Assembly: GCA_014654415.1 (NCBI GenBank)
Contig: JACWDC010000009.1
Span: forward strand, 1 to 56,717
Length of the DNA stretch: 56,717 bases
Direction: 5' to 3'
From: Pelagibacterales bacterium SAG-MED05
GTDB lineage: Bacteria; Pseudomonadota; Alphaproteobacteria; Pelagibacterales; Pelagibacteraceae
Part shown: positions 42,581 through 51,221 of the stretch, one piece after another
Layout: every line of letters starts with the position of its first letter
Numbering within the stretch: position 1 is the first letter of the stretch
Translations under genes and position numbers: made by a program
Notes under the pieces: model-generated
What the model saw: only the letters and a program-made list of their open reading frames with translations
Told to the model about the DNA's origin: nothing
Database searches by the model: none

Positions 42581-43411
42581 TTGGATATTCTTTCTCAACA
42601 AGAAACTATTTATTTGATTTTGATAATGGTAGCTACAGCAATACCAGCTGGATTCGCCGCAGGATTGTTTGGTATAGGTGGAGGATTAATTACTGTACCA
42701 ATTTTATTTTACACTTTTGGAGCAGCAGGAATTGCACCTGATTATTTAATGCACCTTGCAGTTGGAACTTCTTTTGCAATAATTATTCCAACTTCAATAG
42801 TTTCAGTTTTAACTCATCATCAGCATAAAGCAGTAGACTTTAATATTGTTAAAAGTTACGGAATTTTTGTTATTATTGGAGTGATTCTAGGAACAATTTT
42901 AGCTGCTGGATTAGAAACTAAACCCTTAATATTATTTTTCACTTTAGTTGTTTACATTTTAGCTTTTTATTTATTATATCTGAAAGAGAAAGAGTCAAAA
43001 ATCTCAGTTAAGATGGGGTTAATAGCTAAAATTATATCAGGCGTTCTTACTGGTTTTATATCAGCACCAATGGGTATTGGTGGAGCAGTAATGAATGTTC
43101 CTATCTTAAAGTTTTTTGGTTATCCGATTAACAAAGCGATTGGAAGCGCAGCTGCAATAGGATTTGTCATAGCTCTTTTTGGTGCAATAGGATTTTTTAT
43201 TTCAGGCAACTATTTAAGTGCAAATTTACCTTTTAGCATTGGATTTTTAAATATTCCAGCGTTCTTAGTTTTTTTTCCAATAACAGCTTTCATGGCAAGA
43301 TTGGGTGCAAAAGCAAGCCATAGAATAGATAAAAAAAAGATGACCAAGTATTTTGGCCTATTTTTAATTATTATTGGAACGAAGTTTTTGTATGAATACT
43401 TTAAACTTTAA
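42581..43411 (+). CDS. TauE/SafE family anion permease (sulfite exporter-like), TTG start
   Basis: 276 residues from TTG 42581, seven or so membrane helices in two related halves, each with the family loop: GLFGIGGGLITVPILF and SAPMGIGGAVMNVPIL. TauE-type proteins export sulfite or sulfoacetate during sulfonate use; others move different organosulfur anions. It lies far from the taurine genes (about 24 kb), directly after dusA, so a role in removing sulfite from their pathway is only suggestive. It overlaps the convergent phosphomannomutase gene by four bases. Confidence 0.85.
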   Translation: MDILSQQETIYLILIMVATAIPAGFAAGLFGIGGGLITVPILFYTFGAAGIAPDYLMHLAVGTSFAIIIPTSIVSVLTHHQHKAVDFNIVKSYGIFVIIGVILGTILAAGLETKPLILFFTLVVYILAFYLLYLKEKESKISVKMGLIAKIISGVLTGFISAPMGIGGAVMNVPILKFFGYPINKAIGSAAAIGFVIALFGAIGFFISGNYLSANLPFSIGFLNIPAFLVFFPITAFMARLGAKASHRIDKKKMTKYFGLFLIIIGTKFLYEYFKL

Positions 43412-44851
43412 ATTTTCTGATCGTATTCACCTATTTTTTTAGTTTCTTGAAGTAAGGCATCAATAAAATCAAAAATATTTTTTTTTCTAATATCTGATGT
43501 AGGACTTTCTACAACAACAACTAGCGAAGGTTTATTTGATGAAGCTCTAATCAGGCCCCAAGAACCATCCTCAAGAGAAAATCTAATCCCATTAACTGTT
43601 AACAACTCTGTAATCGACTGGGTATCAATTTTAATCTTTTCTTTTTTAAGTTGTTGAATCTTTTTTACAATTTCATCTACAACTATGTATTTTTCTTCAT
43701 CTTTACAAAAAGGAGCCATTGTTGGTGTTTGGAAAGTTTTCGGTAATTCACCAATGATTTCACTAATTTTTTTACTTTGATTATCCAATAAATTGCAAAT
43801 TTGTATTGCTGAATTTATGCCATCATCATAACCATAGCCCAAAGGCTGATTAAAAAAGAAATGCCCACTTTTCTCGAAACCTGCTAAAGCTTTTTCTAAG
43901 TTCACTTTTCTTTTAATATGAGAATGACCTGTTTTCCAATAAATCGTTTTGCATTGATTTTTTAAAAGAATCTTATCTTTTGAGTAAAGACCTGTTGATT
44001 TAACATCTACAATAAATTTAGATTTTTCATGTTTATTAGATAAATTTCTAGCAATTAACAAGCCAATTTTATCTGAATAAATTTCATTACCTTTATCATC
44101 AATTACACCACATCTATCACCATCTCCATCAAAACCAAAACCAATATCAGCATTATTATCTTTTACAACTTTAGCTATAGCATTAAGCATTTTAAGATCT
44201 TCAGGGTTTGGATTATATTTTGGAAACGACCAATCTAGCTTACAATCTAGCTCTACAACATCACAACCTATGCCTTTTAATATTTCAGGAGCAAAAATCC
44301 CTGCTGTACCATTTCCACAGGCAACTACTGCTTTTATTTTTTTTTTAATTTTGTTGTTTTTGATCAGATCTTCCGTATAAATTTTTTTGAAATTATCAAT
44401 ATTTTTACTAGCTCCTTCTCCTTTAATAAATTTTTTATTAAGTGTTATATCTTTTAATTCTTTCATTTCCTCAGGGCCATGCGTTAGACCTTTTTTGATT
44501 CCCATTTTTACACCTGTCCAGCCATTCTCGTTATGGCTGGCAGTGACCATAGCTATAGCATCTGAATTTGTATTAAATTGAGCGAAATAAACAGTAGGCG
44601 ATAGAGAAAGTCCTATATCTTCAACATTGCATCCAGTAGATATCAGTCCTTTGCTTAATGCTTTTTTAATATTCTCACTGTAAGAACGATAGTCATGACC
44701 CACTATTACTCTTGGGTTTGTTTTTTTTAGTGTGATTGATTATTTGAGTTCCAAAACCTTTTCCTAATTCATTGATTCCCTCTAAATCGATGTCTTTCTC
44801 AAACAACCATCTAGCATCGTACTCTCTAAAACCGTTTGGATTGATTTTCAT
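43408..44851 (-). pseudogene. Phosphomannomutase/phosphoglucomutase, frameshifted in an A8 run
   Basis: The main frame covers 43408-44703 (431 residues), beginning at a GTG within VGHDYRSYS. It contains the phosphoserine loop TASHNENGWTG, the metal loop GFGFDGDGDRCGV, and the sugar-binding GFEKSGHFFF. The missing first 45 or so residues lie upstream in another frame: ATG 44851 opens MKINPNGFREYDARWLFEKD, the normal family start. The two frames join if one A is removed from the A8 run (complement of T8 at 44721-44728), restoring NPRVIVGHDYR and a protein of about 480 residues, the usual length. A sequencing error, a true mutation, or repair by polymerase slippage are all possible. Confidence 0.85.
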
Positions 44852-44956
44852 TATTTATAAATACTAGAGAATATAATGATTTGTTATTAAATGTTTATTA
44901 ACAAAACTTTCCACTTGCTAATTTTATCAAATGTTCTTATAATGTTCTATTGATTT

Positions 44957-45003
44957 CGATGTTATATAGTATATTAAAGTATATGAAACACAACATGTAG
45001 TTG
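44957..45003. promoter_or_regulatory. Probable pair of NrdR boxes upstream of nrdA
   Basis: ACACAACATGTAGTTG at 44988-45003 matches 12 of 16 positions of the NrdR consensus (acaCwAtATaTwGtgt); a poorer copy at 44957-44972 (10 of 16) begins 31 bases earlier, about three helical turns, the usual spacing for paired NrdR boxes. They lie 34-80 bases before the nrdA start, in the 185-base divergent region with the phosphomannomutase gene. Confidence 0.5.
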
Positions 45004-45036
45004 TTTTGTTAATAAGTCGTCAAAAATAAGGATAAT

Positions 45037-46986
45037 ATGAATAAAAACGTATCATTGGCAATAGAGAAAGCTGTCGGCAGCATCAACCAAAAGAACCACA
45101 ATGAACCAAAAAATAACGGTCCAAAAAAACCAGATTTATTTTCTTTATCAGGAGAAACTGAGCTTTTTCAAAATGAGCGAGGGATAACAATTAAAATTGA
45201 TAGATCTAGAGATATTAACTTAACTGATTTTGGTAAAGCAACACTTAAAGATAGATATTTAGGGCATAGCGAAGGTTTCCAAGATTTATTTGCTAGGGTG
45301 GCAAGTGTTTATGCTGATGATAATCTTCATGCTCAAAGAATTTATAATTACATAAGCAATCTTTGGTTTATGCCAGCAACACCTGTCTTATCAAACGGTG
45401 GAACTGAAAGAGGTTTGCCGATTTCTTGTTTTTTAAATGAGGCAAATGACAGCTTAGAGGGAATCACAGACTTGTGGGAAGAAAATGTTTGGTTAGCTGC
45501 AAGAGGTGGAGGAATTGGAAGCTATTGGGGTAATTTAAGATCTATAGGAGAAAAAATAGGTAAAGTTGGTAAAACATCGGGTATAATTCCATTTATTAAA
45601 GTTATGGATTCCTTAACATTGGCTATAAGCCAAGGTTCTTTAAGAAGAGGATCAGCAGCTTGTTATTTACAAATTGACCATCCTGAAATAGAAGAATTTA
45701 TTGAAATGAGAAGGCCGACAGGCGGAGATGTTAATAGAAGGTCTTTAAATTTACATCATGGTGTTTTAGTAACAGATGATTTTATGAGAGCTGTTGAAAC
45801 TGACGGCCAATGGGCGCTTCGTAGTCCCTATGACGGAACTGTCCAATCAACTCTTTCAGCTAGAAACTTATGGATAAGACTTTTAACAGCGAGAATTGAA
45901 ACAGGTGAACCCTATATTGTATACATTGATACTGTTAACAGACAAATACCTCAACATCATAAGCTTGCAGGTTTAAAAGTTAAAACATCTAATCTTTGTA
46001 GTGAAATTACTCTTCCAACAGGAATGGATAACGACGGCAAACAAAGAACGGCAGTTTGCTGTTTATCATCTTTGAATATCGATACATACGATCAGTGGAA
46101 AGATGATTCTCAATTTATAGAAGATGTAATGAGATTTTTAGATAATGTTATGACAGATTTTATTAATAGAGCTCCAGATGAATTTGCTCACGCAAAATAT
46201 TCTGCTATGAGAGAAAGAAGTGTTGGCCTTGGGGTTATGGGCTTACATTCTTTTTTTCAACAAAAAAACATTCCTTTTGGCTCTGTTATGAGTAAAGTTT
46301 GGAATAAAAAGATATTTAAAAATATTCAAGAAAAAGCGGACGCTGCTTCAGTTTCTCTAGCAGAAGAAAGAGGAGCTTGTCCAGATGCAGAAGAATATGG
46401 AATTAAAGAAAGATTTTCTAATAAAACAGCAATAGCGCCAACAGCATCTATTTCGATTATTTGTGGGGGATCTTCTCCAGGAATCGAACCAATTGCTGCT
46501 AATAGTTTTACACATAAAACTTTATCAGGCTCTTTTAATGTAAGAAATAAATATTTAAAAAAAATTCTTCAAAAATATAAAAAAGATACAGATGAGGTTT
46601 GGTCCAGCATTACTACAAATCAAGGCTCAGTTTCTCATTTAAATTTTTTAACAGCAGAGGAAAAAGATACTTTTAAAACAGCTTTTGAGATAGATCAAAG
46701 ATGGATTGTTGAGTTAGGTGCAGATAGAACTCCCCACATTTCACAAGCTCAGTCTATAAACGTTTTCGTGCCTGCTGATATACATAAGAAAGAACTTCAC
46801 GACATTCATTTTCAAGCATGGAAAAAAGGCCTTAAAAGCCTTTACTACTGTAGATCTAAATCTATTCAAAGAGCGGAAAATGTACAATCAGGATCATCAA
46901 CAGATGTGACTAAAAATGTATATTCTAAAGAACAAGAATCAAATAATAAAGACAACAACTATGAGGAGTGCTTATCATGTCAGTAG
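45037..46986 (+). CDS. nrdA: Class Ia ribonucleotide reductase, alpha subunit
   Basis: 649 residues. Catalytic residues are visible: first cysteine in LPISCFLNEA, the N-C-E set in TSNLCSEITLP, second redox cysteine in TAVCCLSSLN, the Tyr pair in SLYYCRSKS, and the C-terminal shuttle pair ECLSCQ. The N-terminus has only about 60 residues before the conserved domain and no ATP-cone, so it probably lacks the classic dATP overall-activity site. It reduces ribonucleoside diphosphates. It overlaps nrdB by ten bases. Confidence 0.94.
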   Translation: MNKNVSLAIEKAVGSINQKNHNEPKNNGPKKPDLFSLSGETELFQNERGITIKIDRSRDINLTDFGKATLKDRYLGHSEGFQDLFARVASVYADDNLHAQRIYNYISNLWFMPATPVLSNGGTERGLPISCFLNEANDSLEGITDLWEENVWLAARGGGIGSYWGNLRSIGEKIGKVGKTSGIIPFIKVMDSLTLAISQGSLRRGSAACYLQIDHPEIEEFIEMRRPTGGDVNRRSLNLHHGVLVTDDFMRAVETDGQWALRSPYDGTVQSTLSARNLWIRLLTARIETGEPYIVYIDTVNRQIPQHHKLAGLKVKTSNLCSEITLPTGMDNDGKQRTAVCCLSSLNIDTYDQWKDDSQFIEDVMRFLDNVMTDFINRAPDEFAHAKYSAMRERSVGLGVMGLHSFFQQKNIPFGSVMSKVWNKKIFKNIQEKADAASVSLAEERGACPDAEEYGIKERFSNKTAIAPTASISIICGGSSPGIEPIAANSFTHKTLSGSFNVRNKYLKKILQKYKKDTDEVWSSITTNQGSVSHLNFLTAEEKDTFKTAFEIDQRWIVELGADRTPHISQAQSINVFVPADIHKKELHDIHFQAWKKGLKSLYYCRSKSIQRAENVQSGSSTDVTKNVYSKEQESNNKDNNYEECLSCQ

Positions 46987-47984
46987 CAAAAGAAATTAAA
47001 CCAGGAATTATTCAGCCAAAAAAAATGGGTTTGCTAGTAGAAAACCCAGTTTATAAACCGTTTAGATACCCATGGTGTTATGATGCATGGTTAACACAAC
47101 AAAGAATTCACTGGTTGCCAGAAGAAGTTCCTTTAGGAGATGATGTTAAAGATTGGCAAAAAAACTTAACGCCAGAAGAAAAAAATCTCTTAACACATAT
47201 ATTTAGATTTTTTACTCAAGCTGATGTGGAAGTTAATAATTGTTATTTAAGACATTACACAACTGTTTTTAAACCAACTGAAGTTTTAATGATGATGACA
47301 GCATTTGCTGCAATGGAAACAGTTCATATAGCTGCTTATTCTCATTTATTAGACACAATTGGAATGCCTGAAACGGAGTATTCAGCATTTTTACAATACA
47401 AAGAAATGAAAGATAAATATGATTACATGCAAGGCTTTGATGTTAAATCAAAACACAATATTGCAATGACAATGGCTGTGTTCTCTGCTTTTACTGAAGG
47501 GCTACAACTATTTGCCAGTTTTGCAATACTTTTAAATTTTCCAAGATTTAATAAAATGAAAGGTATGGGCCAAATAGTAACATGGTCGGTAAGAGATGAA
47601 ACCTTACATTGCAATTCTATGATTAGATTATTTAAAGATTTTATTAAAGAAGAACCACAAATCTGGAATGATAAACTGAAAAAAGAAATAGTTGATGCGT
47701 GCAAAACTATTGTAACACATGAAGATGCATTCATTGATTTAGCTTTTCAAATGGGTCCTCTGGAAGGTTTAACAGCAGACGAAATCAAACAGTACATTAG
47801 ATTTATAGGAAACAGAAGACTTGAACAGCTAGGTCTTGATCCAATTTATGATGTTAAGAAAAATCCTTTAACATGGCTAGACACAATGTTAAATGGAGTA
47901 GAACACATGAACTTCTTTGAAGGTAGAGCAACGGAATATTCTAAAGCTTCTACAAGAGGTACGTGGGGTGAAGTTTTTGCTTAA
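46977..47984 (+). CDS. nrdB: Class Ia ribonucleotide reductase, beta subunit
   Basis: 335 residues from ATG 46977, preceded by GAGGAG. Diiron ligands are seen in TQADVEV, METVHIAAY, TEGLQLF and RDETLHCNSM; the Tyr of HIAAY is at the radical position, so this is a tyrosyl-radical type rather than a Tyr-less variant. No ATP-cone is present at its N-terminus either. It supplies the radical to NrdA. Confidence 0.94.
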   Translation: MSVAKEIKPGIIQPKKMGLLVENPVYKPFRYPWCYDAWLTQQRIHWLPEEVPLGDDVKDWQKNLTPEEKNLLTHIFRFFTQADVEVNNCYLRHYTTVFKPTEVLMMMTAFAAMETVHIAAYSHLLDTIGMPETEYSAFLQYKEMKDKYDYMQGFDVKSKHNIAMTMAVFSAFTEGLQLFASFAILLNFPRFNKMKGMGQIVTWSVRDETLHCNSMIRLFKDFIKEEPQIWNDKLKKEIVDACKTIVTHEDAFIDLAFQMGPLEGLTADEIKQYIRFIGNRRLEQLGLDPIYDVKKNPLTWLDTMLNGVEHMNFFEGRATEYSKASTRGTWGEVFA

Positions 47985-48043
47985 TCAAAAAATCTAAAAA
48001 TTAGTTTTACTTTTCCTAATTAAATAAAGTATCATGATGCTTA

Positions 48044-48793
48044 ATGGACATGGTTATCAAGCACTATGATGCAAAATTCAAAAAAGAATTGAATCCTAAA
48101 GTCGGTTTAATAGCTTTATCGACAGACCAAACTATTGAAAATGATTTTCAAAATATTTGTAATAATTTACCAGTAGATATTTTTATAAATCGTATTCATA
48201 ATAAAAATCCTTTAACAAAAGAAAATCTTTTAAAAATGGGAGAAGATTTATCTTCTGTAACAAAGAAAATACTTCCTGATGAAAAATTAAATACGATCGC
48301 ATATGGTTGCACATCTGGAACTATAGCTATTGGAGAAGATAGTGTAAAAGAAAAGATATTATCAGCCAAACCCGGCAGTTATGTTACAACTCCAGTAACT
48401 TCCGCAATTAAAGCTTTTAAATTAATGAATATTAAAAAAATTGCTTTATTTACTCCATATCCAGATGCGGTAAACAAAACAATTCTAGAATATTTTATTA
48501 AAAAGAATATTGAAGTTTCATCATTTGCTAGTTTAAATTTAAATTTAGACTCGGAGTTTGCTAATGTTGATCCAAATTATATTTTAGAAATATCATCAAA
48601 ATTAGAAACAAAAAATGCAGACGCATTATTTATTTCTTGTACGGCTTTACCAGTTTTAAATATTCTTGATAAATTAGAACAAATGATAAAAAAACCGGTA
48701 TTATCAAGTAATCAAACTTTAATTTGGGATACGATAAGATCCATTGGGTATAAGTCTCCAATAAAGGGATATGGAAAACTTTTAGAAAACTAA
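48044..48793 (+). CDS. Asp/Glu racemase-fold protein (EutA/maleate isomerase-like)
   Basis: 249 residues. The two catalytic cysteine loops are AYGCTSGTIAIGED (near residue 87) and ISCTALPVLN (near residue 198), with VTTPVTSAIKAFK and IALFTPYPDAVNKTI between. This is the arylmalonate decarboxylase/maleate isomerase/EutA branch of the racemase superfamily. EutA is a partner of the ectoine hydrolase in ectoine-degradation clusters, and here the very next codon starts an ectoine-hydrolase-like gene. An equivalent role is likely, though its reaction is unclear in the known systems too. Confidence 0.8.
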   Translation: MDMVIKHYDAKFKKELNPKVGLIALSTDQTIENDFQNICNNLPVDIFINRIHNKNPLTKENLLKMGEDLSSVTKKILPDEKLNTIAYGCTSGTIAIGEDSVKEKILSAKPGSYVTTPVTSAIKAFKLMNIKKIALFTPYPDAVNKTILEYFIKKNIEVSSFASLNLNLDSEFANVDPNYILEISSKLETKNADALFISCTALPVLNILDKLEQMIKKPVLSSNQTLIWDTIRSIGYKSPIKGYGKLLEN

Positions 48794-49960
48794 ATGCTTT
48801 TTGAAAAACAAGAATATGAAGATCGCTTAAAAAAAGTAAAGATCATTATGCAAAAAAAGGGCATTGATCTATTAGTTTCTCATGACCCAGCAAACATGAA
48901 CTATCTAACTGGTTATGATGCTTGGTCTTTTTATTATGCTCAATGTGTTTTAGTTCATGTTAATGAAGACGAGCCTATTTGTTTTGTTAGAGCACAAGAT
49001 GGAGGAGGCGCTTATATAAAGACATATCTAAAAGATAAAAATATCATTGAGTATGATGAAAAGTACATCCACACTTGGCCACTACACCCTTATCAATATT
49101 TAGTAGAAATAATAAAAAAAAGAAAATGGGATAATCTTAATATTGGTTTAGAAATGGACAGCCATTACTTCACAGCATTTTGTTACGAAACAATAAAAAA
49201 AGGCTTACCAGATGCAAAACTTAAGGATGCTGAACGATTAGTGAATTGGGTAAGAGTTGTTAAATCAAATGCAGAAATTAAATTAATGCAATCAGCAGCT
49301 CGTATAGTTGAGAGTGGAATGAAAATGGCTTTAAAAAGTATTAATCCCGGTGTAAGACAATGTGATGCTGTGGCGGATATTCAAAAGGCTTTATTTAACG
49401 GTACAAAAGAATTTGGTGGGGATTACCCAAGTATTGCAACTTTATTACCGACAGGTAAGGGAACTTCAGCATCCCACTTAACAGCAACAGATGAGAAATT
49501 TGTTTCAGGCGAGGCAACAATTATTGAAATTGCTGGTGCTTACAAAAGATACCACTGTCCAATGGCTCGTACAGTTTTATTGGGTAAAAAAGATCAAAAA
49601 AAGATTGATACAATGAAAGCGACTAACGAAGCATTAGATGCAGGTATTGCAGCAACTAAATCTGGCAACACTGTTGATGATATAGCTCAAAAATTTTGGG
49701 GAGTATTAGACAAATATAAGATTAAAAAAGACTCTAGAACAGGATATTCAATAGGGATTGGCTATCCACCAGATTGGGGAGAACAAACTTTTAATATATT
49801 AAAAGGCGATCAAACTATTTTACAACCCAACGTTACTTTTCATATGATCGCAGTTATGCAATTTGGTGATTGGGGTGTAGAAGCTAGTGAAGCAGTCAGA
49901 GTAACTGAAAATGGTTCAGAATTATTCTGCAATTTATCTAGAGAATTACATATAAAATAA
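48794..49960 (+). CDS. M24-fold hydrolase, ectoine hydrolase (EutD/DoeA)-like
   Basis: 388 residues with a creatinase N-terminal domain (LVSHDPANMNYLTGYDAWSFYY) and a pita-bread C-terminal domain. The block RTGYSIGIGYPPDWGEQTFNI and VTFHMIAVMQFGDWGVEASEA match EutD/DoeA. Most M24 metal ligands are replaced: the Asp pair reads IIEIAGAYKRYHCPMART and the His loop reads GYSIGIGYPP, as expected for the metal-free ectoine-hydrolase branch. It follows the EutA-like gene without a gap and precedes a PotABCD-type transporter. A cyclic amidine or amide such as ectoine is the likely substrate; a related amide is possible. Confidence 0.78.
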   Translation: MLFEKQEYEDRLKKVKIIMQKKGIDLLVSHDPANMNYLTGYDAWSFYYAQCVLVHVNEDEPICFVRAQDGGGAYIKTYLKDKNIIEYDEKYIHTWPLHPYQYLVEIIKKRKWDNLNIGLEMDSHYFTAFCYETIKKGLPDAKLKDAERLVNWVRVVKSNAEIKLMQSAARIVESGMKMALKSINPGVRQCDAVADIQKALFNGTKEFGGDYPSIATLLPTGKGTSASHLTATDEKFVSGEATIIEIAGAYKRYHCPMARTVLLGKKDQKKIDTMKATNEALDAGIAATKSGNTVDDIAQKFWGVLDKYKIKKDSRTGYSIGIGYPPDWGEQTFNILKGDQTILQPNVTFHMIAVMQFGDWGVEASEAVRVTENGSELFCNLSRELHIK

Positions 49961-50007
49961 TAAAAACCTTGAAATAAATTTTCTTAAATGCTTTAAATAA
50001 TCATTAT

Positions 50008-51102
50008 ATGACGTCTTCAAAAAGCTTTGTAAAATTTGATAAAGTAGACAAAAGTTATGATGGGAAGGTTTTAGTTGTCAAAGACTTAAATCTTGATATC
50101 AACGAAGGTGAATTTATTACAATGCTGGGACCATCTGGCTCAGGAAAAACAACTTGCTTAATGATGTTAGCAGGTTTTGAAACACCAACTAACGGTGAAA
50201 TATATTTAAACTCAAAACCTATTTCTAGAATTCCTCCACACAAAAGAGGTATAGGAATGGTGTTTCAAAATTATGCCTTGTTTCCTCATTTAACAGTTTA
50301 TGAAAATTTAGCTTTTCCATTGAAAGTAAGAAAACTTTCAAAAGATGATATTGATAAAAAAGTAGATAAAGCTTTATCTATGGTTTCATTATCTGGATTT
50401 GAAAAAAGAATGCCCAATCAATTATCAGGAGGTCAACAACAAAGAGTTGCTGTAGCTAGATCTCTAGTATTTGACCCACAATTAGTTTTAATGGATGAAC
50501 CTCTAGGGGCTCTAGATAAAAATTTAAGAGAAAGCATGCAATACGAGATAAAACATATTCATGAAAGCATTGGAGTTACAGTTGTATATGTAACTCATGA
50601 TCAAAGTGAAGCCTTAACAATGTCTAGCAGAATAGCAGTTTTCAATGATGGAAAAGTTCAACAACTCTCTACGCCTGATAAGTTATATGAAGAACCAGTT
50701 AACTCATTCGTAGCAGAATTTATTGGAGAAAATAATACCTTTGCAGGAGAAGTTACTGATATCTCAGGCGGAAAATGTAAAGTCAAACTAGATACAGGTG
50801 GTGAAATAATTTCAAATCCAATTAGCGTTAATTCAAAAGGAGAAAAAACTAAAGTTTCTCTAAGACCTGAAAGAGCAATTATAGATCCTGAAGAAAAAAT
50901 GGACAACAAACACAAAGGAAAAATTGAAGAAATTATTTACCACGGTGATCACGCTAGAGTGAGATTAAATTTATTGGGCAATAAAGAATTTATTCTTAAA
51001 GTTCCAAATAGTTCCGCTAGAATGGACATAAAAAGGGGAAATGAGATTAAAGTTGGCTGGAATAGCCACGATGCAAGAGCTTTAGATCCAAAATCAATCT
51101 GA
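50008..51102 (+). CDS. potA: ABC transporter ATP-binding protein (PotA type)
   Basis: 364 residues: Walker A GPSGSGKTT (41-49), Q-loop MVFQNYALFPH, signature LSGGQQQRVAVAR, Walker B VLMDEPLGALD, H-loop VTHDQSEALT, and a C-terminal TOBE domain of about 100 residues. This is the spermidine/putrescine class that also serves compatible solutes. It begins 47 bases after the EutD-like gene and is separated from the binding-protein gene by its own promoter region. Confidence 0.9.
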   Translation: MTSSKSFVKFDKVDKSYDGKVLVVKDLNLDINEGEFITMLGPSGSGKTTCLMMLAGFETPTNGEIYLNSKPISRIPPHKRGIGMVFQNYALFPHLTVYENLAFPLKVRKLSKDDIDKKVDKALSMVSLSGFEKRMPNQLSGGQQQRVAVARSLVFDPQLVLMDEPLGALDKNLRESMQYEIKHIHESIGVTVVYVTHDQSEALTMSSRIAVFNDGKVQQLSTPDKLYEEPVNSFVAEFIGENNTFAGEVTDISGGKCKVKLDTGGEIISNPISVNSKGEKTKVSLRPERAIIDPEEKMDNKHKGKIEEIIYHGDHARVRLNLLGNKEFILKVPNSSARMDIKRGNEIKVGWNSHDARALDPKSI

Positions 51103-51157
51103 GATTGATTCAATCAAAAAATCCTAATTTTAAACAATAATTAGCTTAAATCAGAGG

Positions 51158-51186
51158 TTGACTTAATTTTTGTTAATTGTTGTAAT
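51158..51186 (+). promoter_or_regulatory. Sigma-70-type promoter for potD
   Basis: TTGACT at 51158-51163, exactly 17 bases, then TGTAAT at 51181-51186. The -35 matches five of six and the -10 five of six consensus positions. It lies 35 bases before the start, giving the binding-protein gene a promoter of its own behind potA. Confidence 0.6.
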
Positions 51187-51200
51187 AAAAAAATAATAAA

Positions 51201-51210
51201 CGTTTAAACG
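51201..51210. promoter_or_regulatory. Perfect palindrome CGTTTAAACG before the potD ribosome-binding site
   Basis: A 10-bp perfect palindrome just downstream of the promoter -10 and immediately before GAGGGG. The position would suit a repressor site or a short mRNA hairpin, but there is no second copy in the window to support it. Confidence 0.3.
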
Positions 51211-51221
51211 GAGGGGAACAA

